From NCBI RefSeq assembly GCF_000797495.1, contig NZ_JTGN01000004.1, positions 463,017 through 527,016 of the forward strand: DNA of 64,000 bases, read 5' to 3'. The position numbers and the translations under genes were made by a program. This document shows positions 1-8,750 of the stretch, piece after piece. Within the stretch, counting starts at the first letter, position 1. Each line of letters starts with the position of its first letter. A model generated the notes under the pieces. It did no database searches, had not been told where the DNA came from, and saw nothing but the letters and a program-made list of their open reading frames with translations. The stretch is from Robinsoniella peoriensis (GTDB lineage: Bacteria > Bacillota > Clostridia > Lachnospirales > Lachnospiraceae).

Positions 1-149
1 CTGCTATGGAACAATATGCAAAAGAGCGCGCTTTGCCTATACAAATGCCATTTCGGGAGGTTTATATAAAAGGTCCCGGAATGTTATTAAAAGGAAATCC
101 GGATAAGTATGTGACGGAAATCATTTTTCCGTTAGGTGAGGAGGAATAG
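1..149 (+). CDS. C-terminal end of a MerR-type regulator (GyrI-like effector-binding domain), partial
   Basis: The reading frame is open from the window edge (frame 3) to TAG at 147-149 and gives about 48 residues. It contains the stretch [19 protein letters not shown] followed by VTEI and an acidic tail. This pattern is typical of the last strand of the GyrI-like or effector-binding domain in MerR-family multidrug regulators of Clostridia. The stop lies one base before the next ATG, so it is very probably co-transcribed with the ABC exporter that follows and probably controls it in response to a bound drug-like ligand. The DNA-binding domain is outside the window, so the MerR (rather than AraC) assignment is inferred. 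Confidence 0.6.
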   Translation, partial: AMEQYAKERALPIQMPFREVYIKGPGMLLKGNPDKYVTEIIFPLGEEE

Positions 150-150
150 T

Positions 151-1110
151 ATGTTTGCAATTGAAATCCGGGATTTGGTCAAAAAGTACAAAAACGGTGT
201 CTGTGCCTTAAATGGATTGAATATGAACGTAAACAGCGGTGAAATCTTTTCTCTGCTGGGTGAAAATGGTGCAGGGAAATCATCCCTCATCCAGATACTC
301 ACCACATATTATACGCCCAGTTCAGGAAAGGTAATGGTATTTGGAAAAAATTTGTGCAGTGAGGCAGCCTGGATCAGGACGCAGATTGCCTGCGTTTCCC
401 AGAAAATATCAGTAGATGAGCACCTTTCCTTAATGGAAAATATGATATTTCAGAGCAGGCTGTATCGGGTTGAAAAGAAAACTGCCGAAAAGAGAATCGA
501 AGAGCTGATAGAAACATTCCAGTTGTCCGGCTATAAAAATTATCCGGTTTCCTCTTATTCAGGAGGGGTGAAGCGCAGGCTGGATATTGCAATGAATATG
601 ATTTCCAATCCCGGAATTCTTTTTTTAGATGAACCTACGACAGGGATGGATGTTATGTCCAGAAATGCGCTGTGGAAGATGCTCCTCGCTATCCGTGAGA
701 AATATGGTACTACCATCTTCCTTACAACCCATTATTTAGAAGAGGCAGAGCAGCTCAGTGATTCTATCTGCATTATCAGGGAGGGAAAAGAATTGATCCA
801 GGGAACACCTGACAGTCTGAGAAAGTATCTGCGCAAGAACCTGATTCGTATCACCTTTCCAACTTCAAAGGAAGCAAAAGAACATCTGCCATTATTAATG
901 GAAACCGGTTTCGCTTTCGCGTCAGACAGAAGAGGCCATATGGTTACCCTGAGTGTCAGCAATAAAAGGGAAGCATTTACATCGCTAAGTCAATGGCTAT
1001 TAAAAGAGAAAATCTTATTTGACGCAATTGAAATAGCAGAACCAAGCATGGAAGATATTTTTCTGGCATTCAATGGTTCCCAAAACAGTGAGGAGGGGTT
1101 ATTATGCTGA
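151..1110 (+). CDS. ABC-2 type exporter, ATP-binding subunit (DrrA-like)
   Basis: This 319-residue ATPase powers the membrane protein encoded next to it. The nucleotide-binding fold occupies about residues 3-220, with Walker A GENGAGKS at 37-44, signature SGGVKRRL, Walker B ILFLDEP and a switch His in LTTHYLEE. The remaining roughly 100 residues form the C-terminal extension common in DrrA-like drug and antibiotic exporters. The ATG at 151 is chosen because GTGAGGAGG at 136-144 is its ribosome site; an in-frame GTG at 136 is that Shine-Dalgarno itself. It follows the MerR-like gene by one base and overlaps the permease gene by 7 bases, which indicates one operon. The substrate cannot be read from sequence; a drug or lipid-like compound is the family expectation. 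Confidence 0.92.
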   Translation: MFAIEIRDLVKKYKNGVCALNGLNMNVNSGEIFSLLGENGAGKSSLIQILTTYYTPSSGKVMVFGKNLCSEAAWIRTQIACVSQKISVDEHLSLMENMIFQSRLYRVEKKTAEKRIEELIETFQLSGYKNYPVSSYSGGVKRRLDIAMNMISNPGILFLDEPTTGMDVMSRNALWKMLLAIREKYGTTIFLTTHYLEEAEQLSDSICIIREGKELIQGTPDSLRKYLRKNLIRITFPTSKEAKEHLPLLMETGFAFASDRRGHMVTLSVSNKREAFTSLSQWLLKEKILFDAIEIAEPSMEDIFLAFNGSQNSEEGLLC

Positions 1111-1853
1111 ATCTACTGTGGAGAAATGTAAAATGGAGATTTAAAAACAGATTTACCATAATTATTACCATTCTTCAGCCAATGTTATGGCTGGTTTTAT
1201 ACAGCGTGGTTGCCGATTCTACGATGAGAGGAACCGGCATCAAGAACTATACGGCGTTTATATTGCCGGGTGTAATGTTCCTGGTAACATTTTCATCATG
1301 CAGCAGCGGCGGAATCATGAATTTCCTCATGAAAAATAACGGCAGTTTTTACCGAATCCTGATTTCACCGGTGAGGCGCAGTTCCATTGTACTGGCACAA
1401 ATGCTGGAAGCGATATTCGTATCACTTTTGGAAACTTTTATCTTATGCGTGATCAGCCTCCTCTTTTCAGTACGTTTCGAAAATGGGATTCCGGGAATAT
1501 TGCTCATTGGAGTTTTCGTGTTTCTGACCGCTTTTTTTCTGGCGGGAGCTGCATATACAATCAGTCTGTGCCTGCCAAATGAAGTGATATATGAAACTAT
1601 AATGACGGCTATTGTTTTGCCGGTCTTTTTCCTGAGTTCAGCGTTATTTCCGGCTGAAAATCTTAAGGGTGGATTGAAGATCCTGGTGAATATCAATCCA
1701 TTTACCCATGTCATAAATGCAATCCGTGGATTGATCATGGGGGAAACAGTTTCTGCTGTGCGGATACTGCCTGTGATTCTGCTTTTTACAGGATTATGTG
1801 CCTGCAGTTTTTTACTTGCGATGTGGAAGATGAAAAGGGAAACGGCAAGCTGA
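1104..1853 (+). CDS. ABC-2 type exporter, permease subunit
   Basis: The 249-residue protein has about six hydrophobic segments, spread from residue 18 to the C-terminus. It shows the ABC-2 family layout: a cytoplasmic N-terminus rich in Arg/Lys, a conserved polar stretch around residues 60-95 with FRILISPVRR, and NINPFTHVINAIRGLIMG near the end. It is the membrane half of the exporter whose ATPase overlaps it by 7 bases. AGGAGGGG lies just before the ATG. The length is normal for this family. The role in drug or toxin export is inferred from the family and the adjacent MerR-type regulator fragment. Confidence 0.88.
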   Translation: MLNLLWRNVKWRFKNRFTIIITILQPMLWLVLYSVVADSTMRGTGIKNYTAFILPGVMFLVTFSSCSSGGIMNFLMKNNGSFYRILISPVRRSSIVLAQMLEAIFVSLLETFILCVISLLFSVRFENGIPGILLIGVFVFLTAFFLAGAAYTISLCLPNEVIYETIMTAIVLPVFFLSSALFPAENLKGGLKILVNINPFTHVINAIRGLIMGETVSAVRILPVILLFTGLCACSFLLAMWKMKRETAS

Positions 1854-1878
1854 TCATTTAATATTGATCATTTAATAT
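1851..1878. repeat. 14-bp tandem duplication at the end of the ABC-2 operon
   Basis: TGATCATTTAATAT occurs twice head to tail. The first copy supplies the permease stop codon. No terminator hairpin is visible here, so some readthrough into the next gene is possible. Confidence 0.8.
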
Positions 1879-1921
1879 TGAATGACAGAATAGTAAATTT
1901 AACCGTCCCAATAAATACTAG

Positions 1922-1950
1922 ATGACAGATGAATCTTATTTTGATATAAT
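1922..1950 (+). promoter_or_regulatory. Probable sigma-A promoter for the GGDEF gene
   Basis: ATGACA (1922-1927) and a perfect TATAAT (1945-1950) are separated by 17 bp, which leaves about 35 nt of leader before the ATG at 1991. GAGGCGG around 1979-1985 serves as ribosome site. Confidence 0.55.
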
Positions 1951-1990
1951 GATCAAGACCAATATATGGTAAATACAGAGGCGGATTTAA

Positions 1991-3076
1991 ATGAGAAGCC
2001 CAGAGAGCAGGTGTATTATGAGTACGCTTATATATTCGTATGCCGTTCCCCTGACCGGTTTGTTGTTCTTGTTATATCTGATTAGCATTAATTACTTATT
2101 TAGTAAGGAACAGAACCGTTTATTCAAGAGTGCGGTCATTATCAATCTGGGTTTGATTGTAATCACCTCATTAGATTATATGTTCAGATGGGAAGCCAAT
2201 CTTTCTATCTGGTATTTGCGAAGAATTACATCATTTCTAAACTTTTCATGCGGTCCTATTATACCCATGCTGCTGATGCGAATTTTTTATAAAGACAAAT
2301 TTAAAAAGATATATTATATACCATTATTTATTAATGCAGGAATTTGTTTTATCAGTATCTTCGTAAACATCGTATTTTACATAAGCACCGATAACAGCTA
2401 TGACCGGGGAATATTATTTTTTCTGCCTGCTGCGACCACTTTATTTTATCTGATGCTGATGATTTTTTTTCCGGCACAGAAATATGATCAAGGAAAGAAG
2501 ACGGAGCAGATAACCATCGCAGCCATCATGGCAACCATTATTCTAAGTATTTTTTTAGAAGTTAATTATGGATACTATTGCTTGAATTATGGATTTTCTG
2601 CTTTAGGCATTATTATTTATTACATATCGCAGAATATTAACTTCTTTGCTGTTGATTCCTTAACAGGAGCATATAACCGTCAAATGTTTAATCTGGCAGT
2701 CAGTAAAATCCAGAGTAAACAAGATTGCATGTTATGCTTAATTGATATAAATAATTTTAAATATATCAATGACACATTCGGACACGAAGAAGGAGATAAA
2801 GCCTTAGTATTTTTTTCGGAAGTCATTATTAAAAACATGAGGAAAATTGCTACCGTCTACCGCACCGGGGGCGATGAGTTCATGCTGATGGCTAAAAAAG
2901 AAAATGAAACAGTGTTACTGGACGCAATTGAAAAATCTATCAGAGAATTAAAAGAACGCAAGATCAGTTTTGCCTATGGTATGACTCATTATCGGGCAGT
3001 CAATGATATCCAGGATGCCCTGCGTGAAATAGATAAAAAAATGTATGAAAATAAAAAGAGGGCAACAGAATTATAA
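1991..3076 (+). CDS. Membrane-anchored diguanylate cyclase (GGDEF)
   Basis: The 361-residue protein is expected to make cyclic di-GMP from GTP at the inner face of the membrane. About seven hydrophobic segments cover residues 12-215. The GGDEF domain follows, with DSLTGAYNRQ, the metal-binding DINNFKYINDTFGH and an intact GGDEF motif (YRTGGDEFML). Catalysis is therefore plausible. The inhibitory I-site normally reads RxxD just before the motif; here the corresponding residues are RKIA, so product inhibition at that site is probably absent. There is no PAS, HAMP or EAL domain. A second in-frame ATG at 2018 is possible, but the first has the better ribosome site. It is a single-gene unit bounded by a promoter and a hairpin terminator. 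Confidence 0.88.
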   Translation: MRSPESRCIMSTLIYSYAVPLTGLLFLLYLISINYLFSKEQNRLFKSAVIINLGLIVITSLDYMFRWEANLSIWYLRRITSFLNFSCGPIIPMLLMRIFYKDKFKKIYYIPLFINAGICFISIFVNIVFYISTDNSYDRGILFFLPAATTLFYLMLMIFFPAQKYDQGKKTEQITIAAIMATIILSIFLEVNYGYYCLNYGFSALGIIIYYISQNINFFAVDSLTGAYNRQMFNLAVSKIQSKQDCMLCLIDINNFKYINDTFGHEEGDKALVFFSEVIIKNMRKIATVYRTGGDEFMLMAKKENETVLLDAIEKSIRELKERKISFAYGMTHYRAVNDIQDALREIDKKMYENKKRATEL

Positions 3077-3151
3077 TATAACTTCTAAGCTATCGCATAA
3101 TTGCACGCTATACAAATAGTGATAAAGCGATAGCTCAGAGGTTATATTTTT
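3075..3151 (+). terminator. Long imperfect hairpin and T-run after the GGDEF gene
   Basis: The arm around TAACTTCTAAGCTATCGC (3078-3095) pairs with GCGATAGCTCAGAGGTTA (3127-3144), and TTTTT follows at 3147-3151. The large loop makes it less certain than a compact terminator. Confidence 0.6.
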
Positions 3152-3309
3152 GCGTAAAAATGCTGATGTATATTATTTACTGGTTGGAACAGGAAGGCTG
3201 CTATCTGAGTACATCAGCGGCAATTCCTCCTGAGCTTTTGTTTTACCTTATTATACATTTGCAGAAAAGAAAAAGACAGTAAATAAATTATGCAACATCA
3301 AAAATAGTC

Positions 3310-3338
3310 TTTACATCGAACAGATGTTCTGTTATACT
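3310..3338 (+). promoter_or_regulatory. Sigma-A promoter with a LexA/DinR-like box in its spacer
   Basis: TTTACA (3310-3315) and TATACT (3333-3338) are spaced 17 bp apart. Inside the spacer lies CGAACAGATGTTCT (3317-3330), which fits the Gram-positive SOS box pattern CGAAC-N4-GTTC. A repressor bound there would block the promoter. Downstream in the leader is a perfect 10-bp palindrome GTTGTACAAC (3367-3376). Nothing else was seen in the gene-free stretch 3077-3409 apart from the preceding terminator. Confidence 0.65.
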
Positions 3339-3409
3339 TGGAATAAGTATCCGAGAATATTTAAATGTTGTACAACTGGAATATTTAATAATGGAAGGGT
3401 GGTTTTAAT

Positions 3410-3967
3410 ATGAGTAAGAAAAATGTCTTTACGGAATGTCCGTCTTATGAAACAGAACATTTTTTCCTGAGGAAGATGGAAATAAGAGACAGTGAAGATT
3501 TGTTTTTATGCTATTCCAACAAAGAGGCTGCAAGGTATTTTAACGGGGACAGCTGCAATGATGATTTTTACTATACAGATTATGAATCCTTTTTAAAATG
3601 TATGGATTACTGGGACAGCCGGTATGAAGCTCAGGATTTTGTGAGACTAACCATTGTGGATAAGGAAAGGAAAAAGCCAGTGGGGACAATTGAAATCTGT
3701 CCTTCAAAGAAATATTCCGTGGATGATAAGTGGATGGGAATATTGCGCATAGATATTCTTCCGGAATATGAAAAGGAAGAACCTTTCGGGGAACTTATGC
3801 GTGAAATATTACTGCATATATATACCGATTATCAGGTTAAGTCTGTTCTGATGAAAGCCCAGGAGAGTGCAGTAACTCGCAAGGCTGTTTTGCAGAAACT
3901 TTTCTTTGTACCGGCAAAAGAGGAATGCAATATTTCTTATCAGGATTATTTTATTTGTTATTGTTAA
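3410..3967 (+). CDS. GNAT-family N-acetyltransferase (RimJ/RimL-like)
   Basis: The 185-residue protein begins with the family pattern ETEHFFLRKMEIRDSEDLFLCYSNKEAARYF in two blocks (residues 11-41), as in RimJ/RimL-type acetyltransferases. A central strand pair (PVGTIEICP) and the acetyl-CoA loop region around EEPFGELMREILLHIY follow. The canonical Q/RxxGxG/A loop is poorly conserved, so activity is uncertain. Acceptors of this class are N-terminal amines or small molecules. GGAAGGGTGG precedes the ATG. The gene is monocistronic, and its promoter carries a LexA-like box, which suggests induction by DNA damage. This link is inferred from the operator only. Confidence 0.7.
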   Translation: MSKKNVFTECPSYETEHFFLRKMEIRDSEDLFLCYSNKEAARYFNGDSCNDDFYYTDYESFLKCMDYWDSRYEAQDFVRLTIVDKERKKPVGTIEICPSKKYSVDDKWMGILRIDILPEYEKEEPFGELMREILLHIYTDYQVKSVLMKAQESAVTRKAVLQKLFFVPAKEECNISYQDYFICYC

Positions 3968-4121
3968 AGCGTGTTTTAGTGACTCAGCGCACTACATCTA
4001 TCTACAAAGCGTCCCTTAATCAGCGAAACACCAGAACGTGTTTATAAAATCAGAGTTACCGGTAGACATTCGGTAAAAAGCAGGATATAGTTAGTATAAA
4101 GTGTTTAAAGGAGAGATACAT

Positions 4122-4925
4122 ATGATAATTCTGGTAGCAGATGATGAGCGATGGATCCGTAAGGGTATTATAAAGATGATCGACCAAAGCCGGTTAGTGG
4201 GAGAAACACAGGTTATGGAGGCGGATACGGTAGAGGATGCCCTGACACTATTTGCAGAGTACCGTCCCCAGATCGTGATTTCAGATGTGAAATTTCCCAC
4301 AGAAGATGGATGTACCCTTTGCGAACGAATTTATGCCATAGAGAAGCAGACGAGAATTATTATGATTTCCGGGTATGATGAGTTTGAGTACGTGAAACGG
4401 GCATTAGCCTACCGGGCAGTTGACTATCTCTTAAAGCCGGTGGATAAGCAGGTATTGAATAATACGATTCAAAGGTGTATAGAGGAATTAACTGCAGATT
4501 TGCATATAACGGAAGAAGGGCATAAAGAATCGGCGAATAGGGAACAGTCCGCGGGAGATGCAGCCAGATCTGTAGATATTCAGGATGTGATCAAGGATAT
4601 TGAGGATACGATCAGAAAAAACTACAGTGAAAAATATACTCTTTCCGGTCTGGCTTTAAAATATCATTTAAGTGAAGCCTATCTGTCCACAGTCTTTAAG
4701 AAAAGAACAGGTATTTCCCTGACCTCCTATATTATGCAGGTTAAGGTAGAACGGGCGAAGGAATTAATGATGACGACTCAAGGGAAAATCTGGGATATAG
4801 CAGCGCAGGTGGGGTATCCGGATCAGCATTATTTTACAAAGGTTTTTAAAAAGGTAACAGGAGAAAGTCCTACAGAATATAAGACAAAGCTGAACAGGGA
4901 ATTGTATGGAGAAGAGCATGTTTAA
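4122..4925 (+). CDS. Response regulator, receiver + AraC-type DNA-binding domain (YesN-like)
   Basis: The 267-residue protein has a receiver domain (residues 1-120; acidic pocket D7/D8, phospho-acceptor D55, Lys in YLLKPVD) and a C-terminal AraC double helix-turn-helix (about 165-262; YTLSGLALKYHLSEAYLSTVFKK and the second helix around IWDIAAQVGYPDQHYFTKVFKK, both split here by their natural junctions). The ATG at 4122 has AAAGGAGAG ahead of it; the upstream in-frame GTG at 4101 lacks a site. It overlaps the kinase gene by 8 bases. With the kinase it probably activates the sugar importer and sulfatase operon downstream, where exact direct repeats suit AraC-type binding. Confidence 0.93.
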   Translation: MIILVADDERWIRKGIIKMIDQSRLVGETQVMEADTVEDALTLFAEYRPQIVISDVKFPTEDGCTLCERIYAIEKQTRIIMISGYDEFEYVKRALAYRAVDYLLKPVDKQVLNNTIQRCIEELTADLHITEEGHKESANREQSAGDAARSVDIQDVIKDIEDTIRKNYSEKYTLSGLALKYHLSEAYLSTVFKKRTGISLTSYIMQVKVERAKELMMTTQGKIWDIAAQVGYPDQHYFTKVFKKVTGESPTEYKTKLNRELYGEEHV

Positions 4926-6732
4926 GAAGATAAAGAGTAAAATGCACTGGAAGGTAATGTCCAGCTATATCATTCTGCTCCTTGTGATGCTGGTTGGGAT
5001 TTCTACGGCGGTTAATTATTTTAATACTAAATTTGTAAAAACACAGATTATTAATTACAATTCACAGGCAATGGCGAAAGTCACCTATGATCTGGATGCA
5101 ATATTTAATCGTGTGGCTCAGTATGTGGCTAACAGTAATAACCAGCAATTATTTGAGAGCATCTGTTTTTCCGGTGAAGAACCTTATACATTTCAGACCC
5201 TAAAAAGCCAGGTTGATTTTGAGATGGATTTAAAAGACAATATCTATATTAATAATCTGGGAAATGTGGTAAATGGAGTTTTGATTTATTATGATAAAGA
5301 TCATCATGTCTATGTAGGAGAAGGAATGTACTTAAACCGTTTTGACGTTAAGGAAGCGGATTGGTACCAACAGTTTGCCCAAATGAATAAAAATGATTTT
5401 ATCTATGGTCCGGTAAAAGAAGACTACAAACCAGCGGGCCTAAGTAAATCAGAAGTTCTGCTTTATTTAAAGCGGATTCCAAGAAGTTCAAAGGGGATGG
5501 ATGATTATGTTCCGTTTATCATGGCATCCGTAAAATTTTCGGAGATTTCCAGTATTTTTCGTCAGCTGGATTCACAGGACAGGGGAATTGTGGTTACGGA
5601 TTATGAGGGAGATGTTATTTTCAGTCAGCATATCGCCCAGGAGAGTGCCCATAAAATTGCCCTAAGAATTGAAAAACCGGAAGAAAAGGTGAAGGACCAG
5701 AATTATACTACCATTTCCGATAAAGAATCCTTTATTACCAGTATGTACATACCAAGATACAAGTGGGTGGTAACTACAGTGGACTCTAACAGTGTTCTGT
5801 TTGAAAGTGTCCATCATCTAGTACAGACCATTAATCTGATCTTTATTTCCTGCGCAATATTGGGGATACTGGTATCCGTGTATTTATCCAAACGGCTGAT
5901 GATGCCGGTTAAGGTACTGAATGACTTTATGGATACGATGGAGGAGGAACCGGAAGCCTTTATCAAAGTTTCCTCTAACGATGAGATCGGACATATTGCA
6001 CAGCGGTTTAACAAAATGAAAAAAAGAATTCAGGAAATGGGGGCAAGGATATACCTGTCGGAAGTGCGGGAAAAACAGGCACAGATCAGTGCATTGCAGG
6101 CGCAGATTAATCCCCATTTTCTATACAATACACTGGATAATATCTACTGTATTGCCCAGATCGAAGAGATTGATACCATTGCGAATCTAACCCAGAATCT
6201 TTCGAATATGATGCGTTACAGCATTAATTGTAAGGAATCAAGGACTACTTTAGAAGCAGAACTGAATCACGTGAGATCCTATCTGGCGATCATTAATGAG
6301 CGTTATGACCATTGTGTGCAGTTGAAAGTGCATGTTACCAAGGAAGATGAGATGCTGGAAACGGTAAAACTGCTGATACAGCCGGTAGTGGAAAATGCGT
6401 GGGTACATGGAATTTTACCAAAGCCCGGGCATAAGGGAATAATTGATATCAGTGTGGTAAGAAGAGGGAATTATGTGGACCTTATTGTCTCGGATGATGG
6501 CAGGGGAATTGCAAAAGAGCAGTTGGATATGTTGAATAAATCGTTGAATTCATTTTCCAAAGAAATCCGTACGCCTGAGAATAAAGGGTTCGGGATTGCT
6601 TTAATCAATGTAAACGACAGAATTAAGCTTCTCTATGGGAAGGACTGCGGTATTCGGATTGAAAGTGAAGAGGGTATAGCCAGCCGCGTTATTATTACCC
6701 AAAAAGACAAAACATCATGCATTAAGAGATAA
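4918..6732 (+). CDS. Sensor histidine kinase (YesM-like) for an extracellular glycan signal
   Basis: This is a 604-residue membrane kinase. TM1 lies near residues 13-33, a large extracytoplasmic Cache-type sensor near 34-295, TM2 near 300-320, then HAMP. The His_kinase domain carries the family motif QINPHFLYNTLDNI with phospho-acceptor H400, and the ATPase domain shows VENAWVHGI and DDGRGI. The ATG at 4918 is preferred because GGAG sits six bases ahead; ATG 4906, in frame, is a weaker alternative. A compact terminator follows the gene, so kinase and regulator form their own unit. The direct neighbour is an ABC importer operon, so the ligand is probably a carbohydrate. Confidence 0.92.
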   Translation: MFKKIKSKMHWKVMSSYIILLLVMLVGISTAVNYFNTKFVKTQIINYNSQAMAKVTYDLDAIFNRVAQYVANSNNQQLFESICFSGEEPYTFQTLKSQVDFEMDLKDNIYINNLGNVVNGVLIYYDKDHHVYVGEGMYLNRFDVKEADWYQQFAQMNKNDFIYGPVKEDYKPAGLSKSEVLLYLKRIPRSSKGMDDYVPFIMASVKFSEISSIFRQLDSQDRGIVVTDYEGDVIFSQHIAQESAHKIALRIEKPEEKVKDQNYTTISDKESFITSMYIPRYKWVVTTVDSNSVLFESVHHLVQTINLIFISCAILGILVSVYLSKRLMMPVKVLNDFMDTMEEEPEAFIKVSSNDEIGHIAQRFNKMKKRIQEMGARIYLSEVREKQAQISALQAQINPHFLYNTLDNIYCIAQIEEIDTIANLTQNLSNMMRYSINCKESRTTLEAELNHVRSYLAIINERYDHCVQLKVHVTKEDEMLETVKLLIQPVVENAWVHGILPKPGHKGIIDISVVRRGNYVDLIVSDDGRGIAKEQLDMLNKSLNSFSKEIRTPENKGFGIALINVNDRIKLLYGKDCGIRIESEEGIASRVIITQKDKTSCIKR

Positions 6733-6760
6733 ACGAATATTACGGTAATTGGATATGGAC

Positions 6761-6798
6761 AAAAAGGTGTGTAAAATTATCATACACACCTTTTTTTT
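6761..6798 (+). terminator. Rho-independent terminator after the kinase gene
   Basis: AAAGGTGTGTA pairs with TACACACCTTT across a short loop, and a run of eight T follows the stem at 6791-6798. Confidence 0.92.
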
Positions 6799-6806
6799 GT
6801 GTTTTC

Positions 6807-6873
6807 ATATAAAAATAGTACACCAAACACAGAAAAATAATACAAAGATATATAAAAATAGTACTGATATAAT
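6807..6873 (+). promoter_or_regulatory. Activator-type promoter with two exact 15-bp direct repeats
   Basis: ATATAAAAATAGTAC occurs at 6807-6821 and again at 6850-6864, which is 43 bp apart, close to four helical turns. The second copy ends four bases before a perfect TATAAT (6868-6873). No good -35 exists at 6845-6850 (AAGATA). Same-face direct repeats abutting a promoter that lacks a -35 are the usual layout for an AraC-type activator, here most likely the response regulator at 4122. A short dyad GTACA-N3-TGTAC lies at 6884-6896. Confidence 0.65.
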
Positions 6874-6912
6874 TTAATTAACGTACAAGATGTACAAAAG
6901 GAGGAAAGAGAA

Positions 6913-7821
6913 GTGCAGAAAAAGAGAAACTGGATTAAAATGATTAAACCTTATTTGTTTTTGATTCCAATCTACATTTTTCTGGTTACATTTAAATACA
7001 TTCCCTTTGGAATGGCAATTGAAAAGTCCTTTTTTAATTGGAACGGAGGTAACCTGAATGTGTTTGTGGGGCTGGATAATTATGCTGCAGCATTTAAAGA
7101 CAGCGTATTCCTGGGATCATTAGTAACGGTATTGAAAGTAATGATCGCATATATCATAATCGTTGTGTCAATTCCGCTTTTGGCTGCAGAGTTGTTGTTT
7201 GCCATTAAATCGGCAAAAAAGCAATATGTTATCCGGACGGCATTTACTTTTCCAATGGTAATTCCCGGAGTAGTAATCATTTTGTTATGGAAATGGATAC
7301 TGGCAGGAGATAACGGAGTTCTGAATATTCTGCTTCATAACATCGGCCTTTCTAATCTGGCGAGTCCCTGGCTTGGAGATACGAAGACAGCACTTGGATC
7401 TATTATTGCAATCGGCTTTCCCTGGCTTGGAATGTCTATGCTGGGAGGGATGCAGTTCCTGATTTACTTTGGAGCATTACAATCAATCTCCAGGGATGTA
7501 TTTGAAGCTTCCAGAATCGATGGAGCAAATATTTTACAGCGGTTTATCAAAGTGGATTTGCCGTTAGTTTCCGGACAGCTGAAGCTTATGATTACATTGG
7601 CTATCATCAATTCCCTGCAGATTTTTGAATCGATCTATATTCTGACAAAGGGAGGACCAGTGACTTCTACCATGGTTCCGGCAGTTTATTTATACGAACA
7701 GGGCTTTACATACAAAAAGATGGGATATTCATCAGCTATTGGTATCATTTTATTTATCATCATAATGATTCTAACCGTTTTAAACAATAAATTCTTAAAG
7801 AGTGAAGACTTATCAGAATAG
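6913..7821 (+). CDS. Carbohydrate ABC importer permease (MalF/UgpA type)
   Basis: This 302-residue membrane protein is one of the two permeases of a sugar importer. Six hydrophobic segments are visible, the first at residues 14-34. The cytoplasmic EAA loop reads EASRIDGANILQRFIKVDLP, which docks the ATPase. The start is GTG at 6913 with AGGAGG at 6899-6904 upstream. The second permease starts 12 bases after the stop. No ATPase gene is present in the operon, so a shared ATPase is expected. The substrate is probably an oligosaccharide freed from sulfated glycans, judging by the sulfatase in the same operon. Confidence 0.93.
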   Translation: MQKKRNWIKMIKPYLFLIPIYIFLVTFKYIPFGMAIEKSFFNWNGGNLNVFVGLDNYAAAFKDSVFLGSLVTVLKVMIAYIIIVVSIPLLAAELLFAIKSAKKQYVIRTAFTFPMVIPGVVIILLWKWILAGDNGVLNILLHNIGLSNLASPWLGDTKTALGSIIAIGFPWLGMSMLGGMQFLIYFGALQSISRDVFEASRIDGANILQRFIKVDLPLVSGQLKLMITLAIINSLQIFESIYILTKGGPVTSTMVPAVYLYEQGFTYKKMGYSSAIGIILFIIIMILTVLNNKFLKSEDLSE

Positions 7822-7833
7822 AAGGAGGGACGT

Positions 7834-8649
7834 ATGAAATTATTTGCAAAAATCTCAGGCAGAGTAGTACTTGGCCTATTACTGCTCCTGACTTTATCAC
7901 CGTTTTACCTGTTAGTAATCAATGCATTTAAGCCTCAGAAAGAAATAATTATGAATCCTTTTATGTTTGCAGCGGAGTGGAGGTTCGTAAATTTTGAAAA
8001 AGCATTATCCCAGGTAGCAAGACCAATGATGAACTCTTTTGTTGTTACTTTTGCAGTGATTATTCTGACTATTATACTTTCGGTATTGGCAGCTTATGCA
8101 TTTGTACGATTTACATTTAGAGGTTCCAGGGTATTATATTATGGTATTATAGCAATGCTGATGATCCCGGGATTTGTAATGCTGATTCCCCAGTTCATCC
8201 AGATATCGGAACTAAAGTTATATAATACGTACTGGGGGCTGATTTTACCGCCTACTGCCTACAGTGTTGCGATGGGGACATTTCTGACCAGAGGTTCGAT
8301 GGAAGGACTGCCGAAAAGTCTGTTTGAAGCAGCCGAAATAGAAGGGGCGGGAGATATGGCAATTCTAATGAAGGTGGCAGCACCTCTTTCAAAACCCATC
8401 ATAGCAACGATGACGATTATGACAGGATTATCTGCCTGGAATAACTATCTTTGGCCCCTGGTAGCAGCGACAGGAGAGAAAACCCAGCAGATTGCAGTAG
8501 CTTTGACGAAAATGGTAACCTCAGTGAATGACGGAAATGGTGTGTTGTTTTCGGGATACATTATTGCCTCCCTGCCGCTGATCATCCTGTTCTGTTTTGC
8601 AAGCAGATCTTTTGTAGCAGGATTGACCCAGGGATCCGTGAAAGGATAA
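7834..8649 (+). CDS. Carbohydrate ABC importer permease (MalG/UgpE type)
   Basis: This 271-residue partner of the preceding permease has six hydrophobic segments and an EAA loop EAAEIEGAGDMAILMKVAAP. It ends with the FVAGLTQGSVKG-type tail common to this family. GAAGGAGG lies just ahead of the ATG. It sits between the other permease and the binding protein in one transcription unit. It forms the second half of the channel through the membrane. Confidence 0.93.
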   Translation: MKLFAKISGRVVLGLLLLLTLSPFYLLVINAFKPQKEIIMNPFMFAAEWRFVNFEKALSQVARPMMNSFVVTFAVIILTIILSVLAAYAFVRFTFRGSRVLYYGIIAMLMIPGFVMLIPQFIQISELKLYNTYWGLILPPTAYSVAMGTFLTRGSMEGLPKSLFEAAEIEGAGDMAILMKVAAPLSKPIIATMTIMTGLSAWNNYLWPLVAATGEKTQQIAVALTKMVTSVNDGNGVLFSGYIIASLPLIILFCFASRSFVAGLTQGSVKG

Positions 8650-8750
8650 GCGCGTCCAGAAAAAAGAGCGGATAGTTAAAGAAACTAATGAAAGCAGAAA
8701 TAGGGTCGGTTCATGTGGGCCGGACTTTATATAAAAAGGAGGAAATTAAA

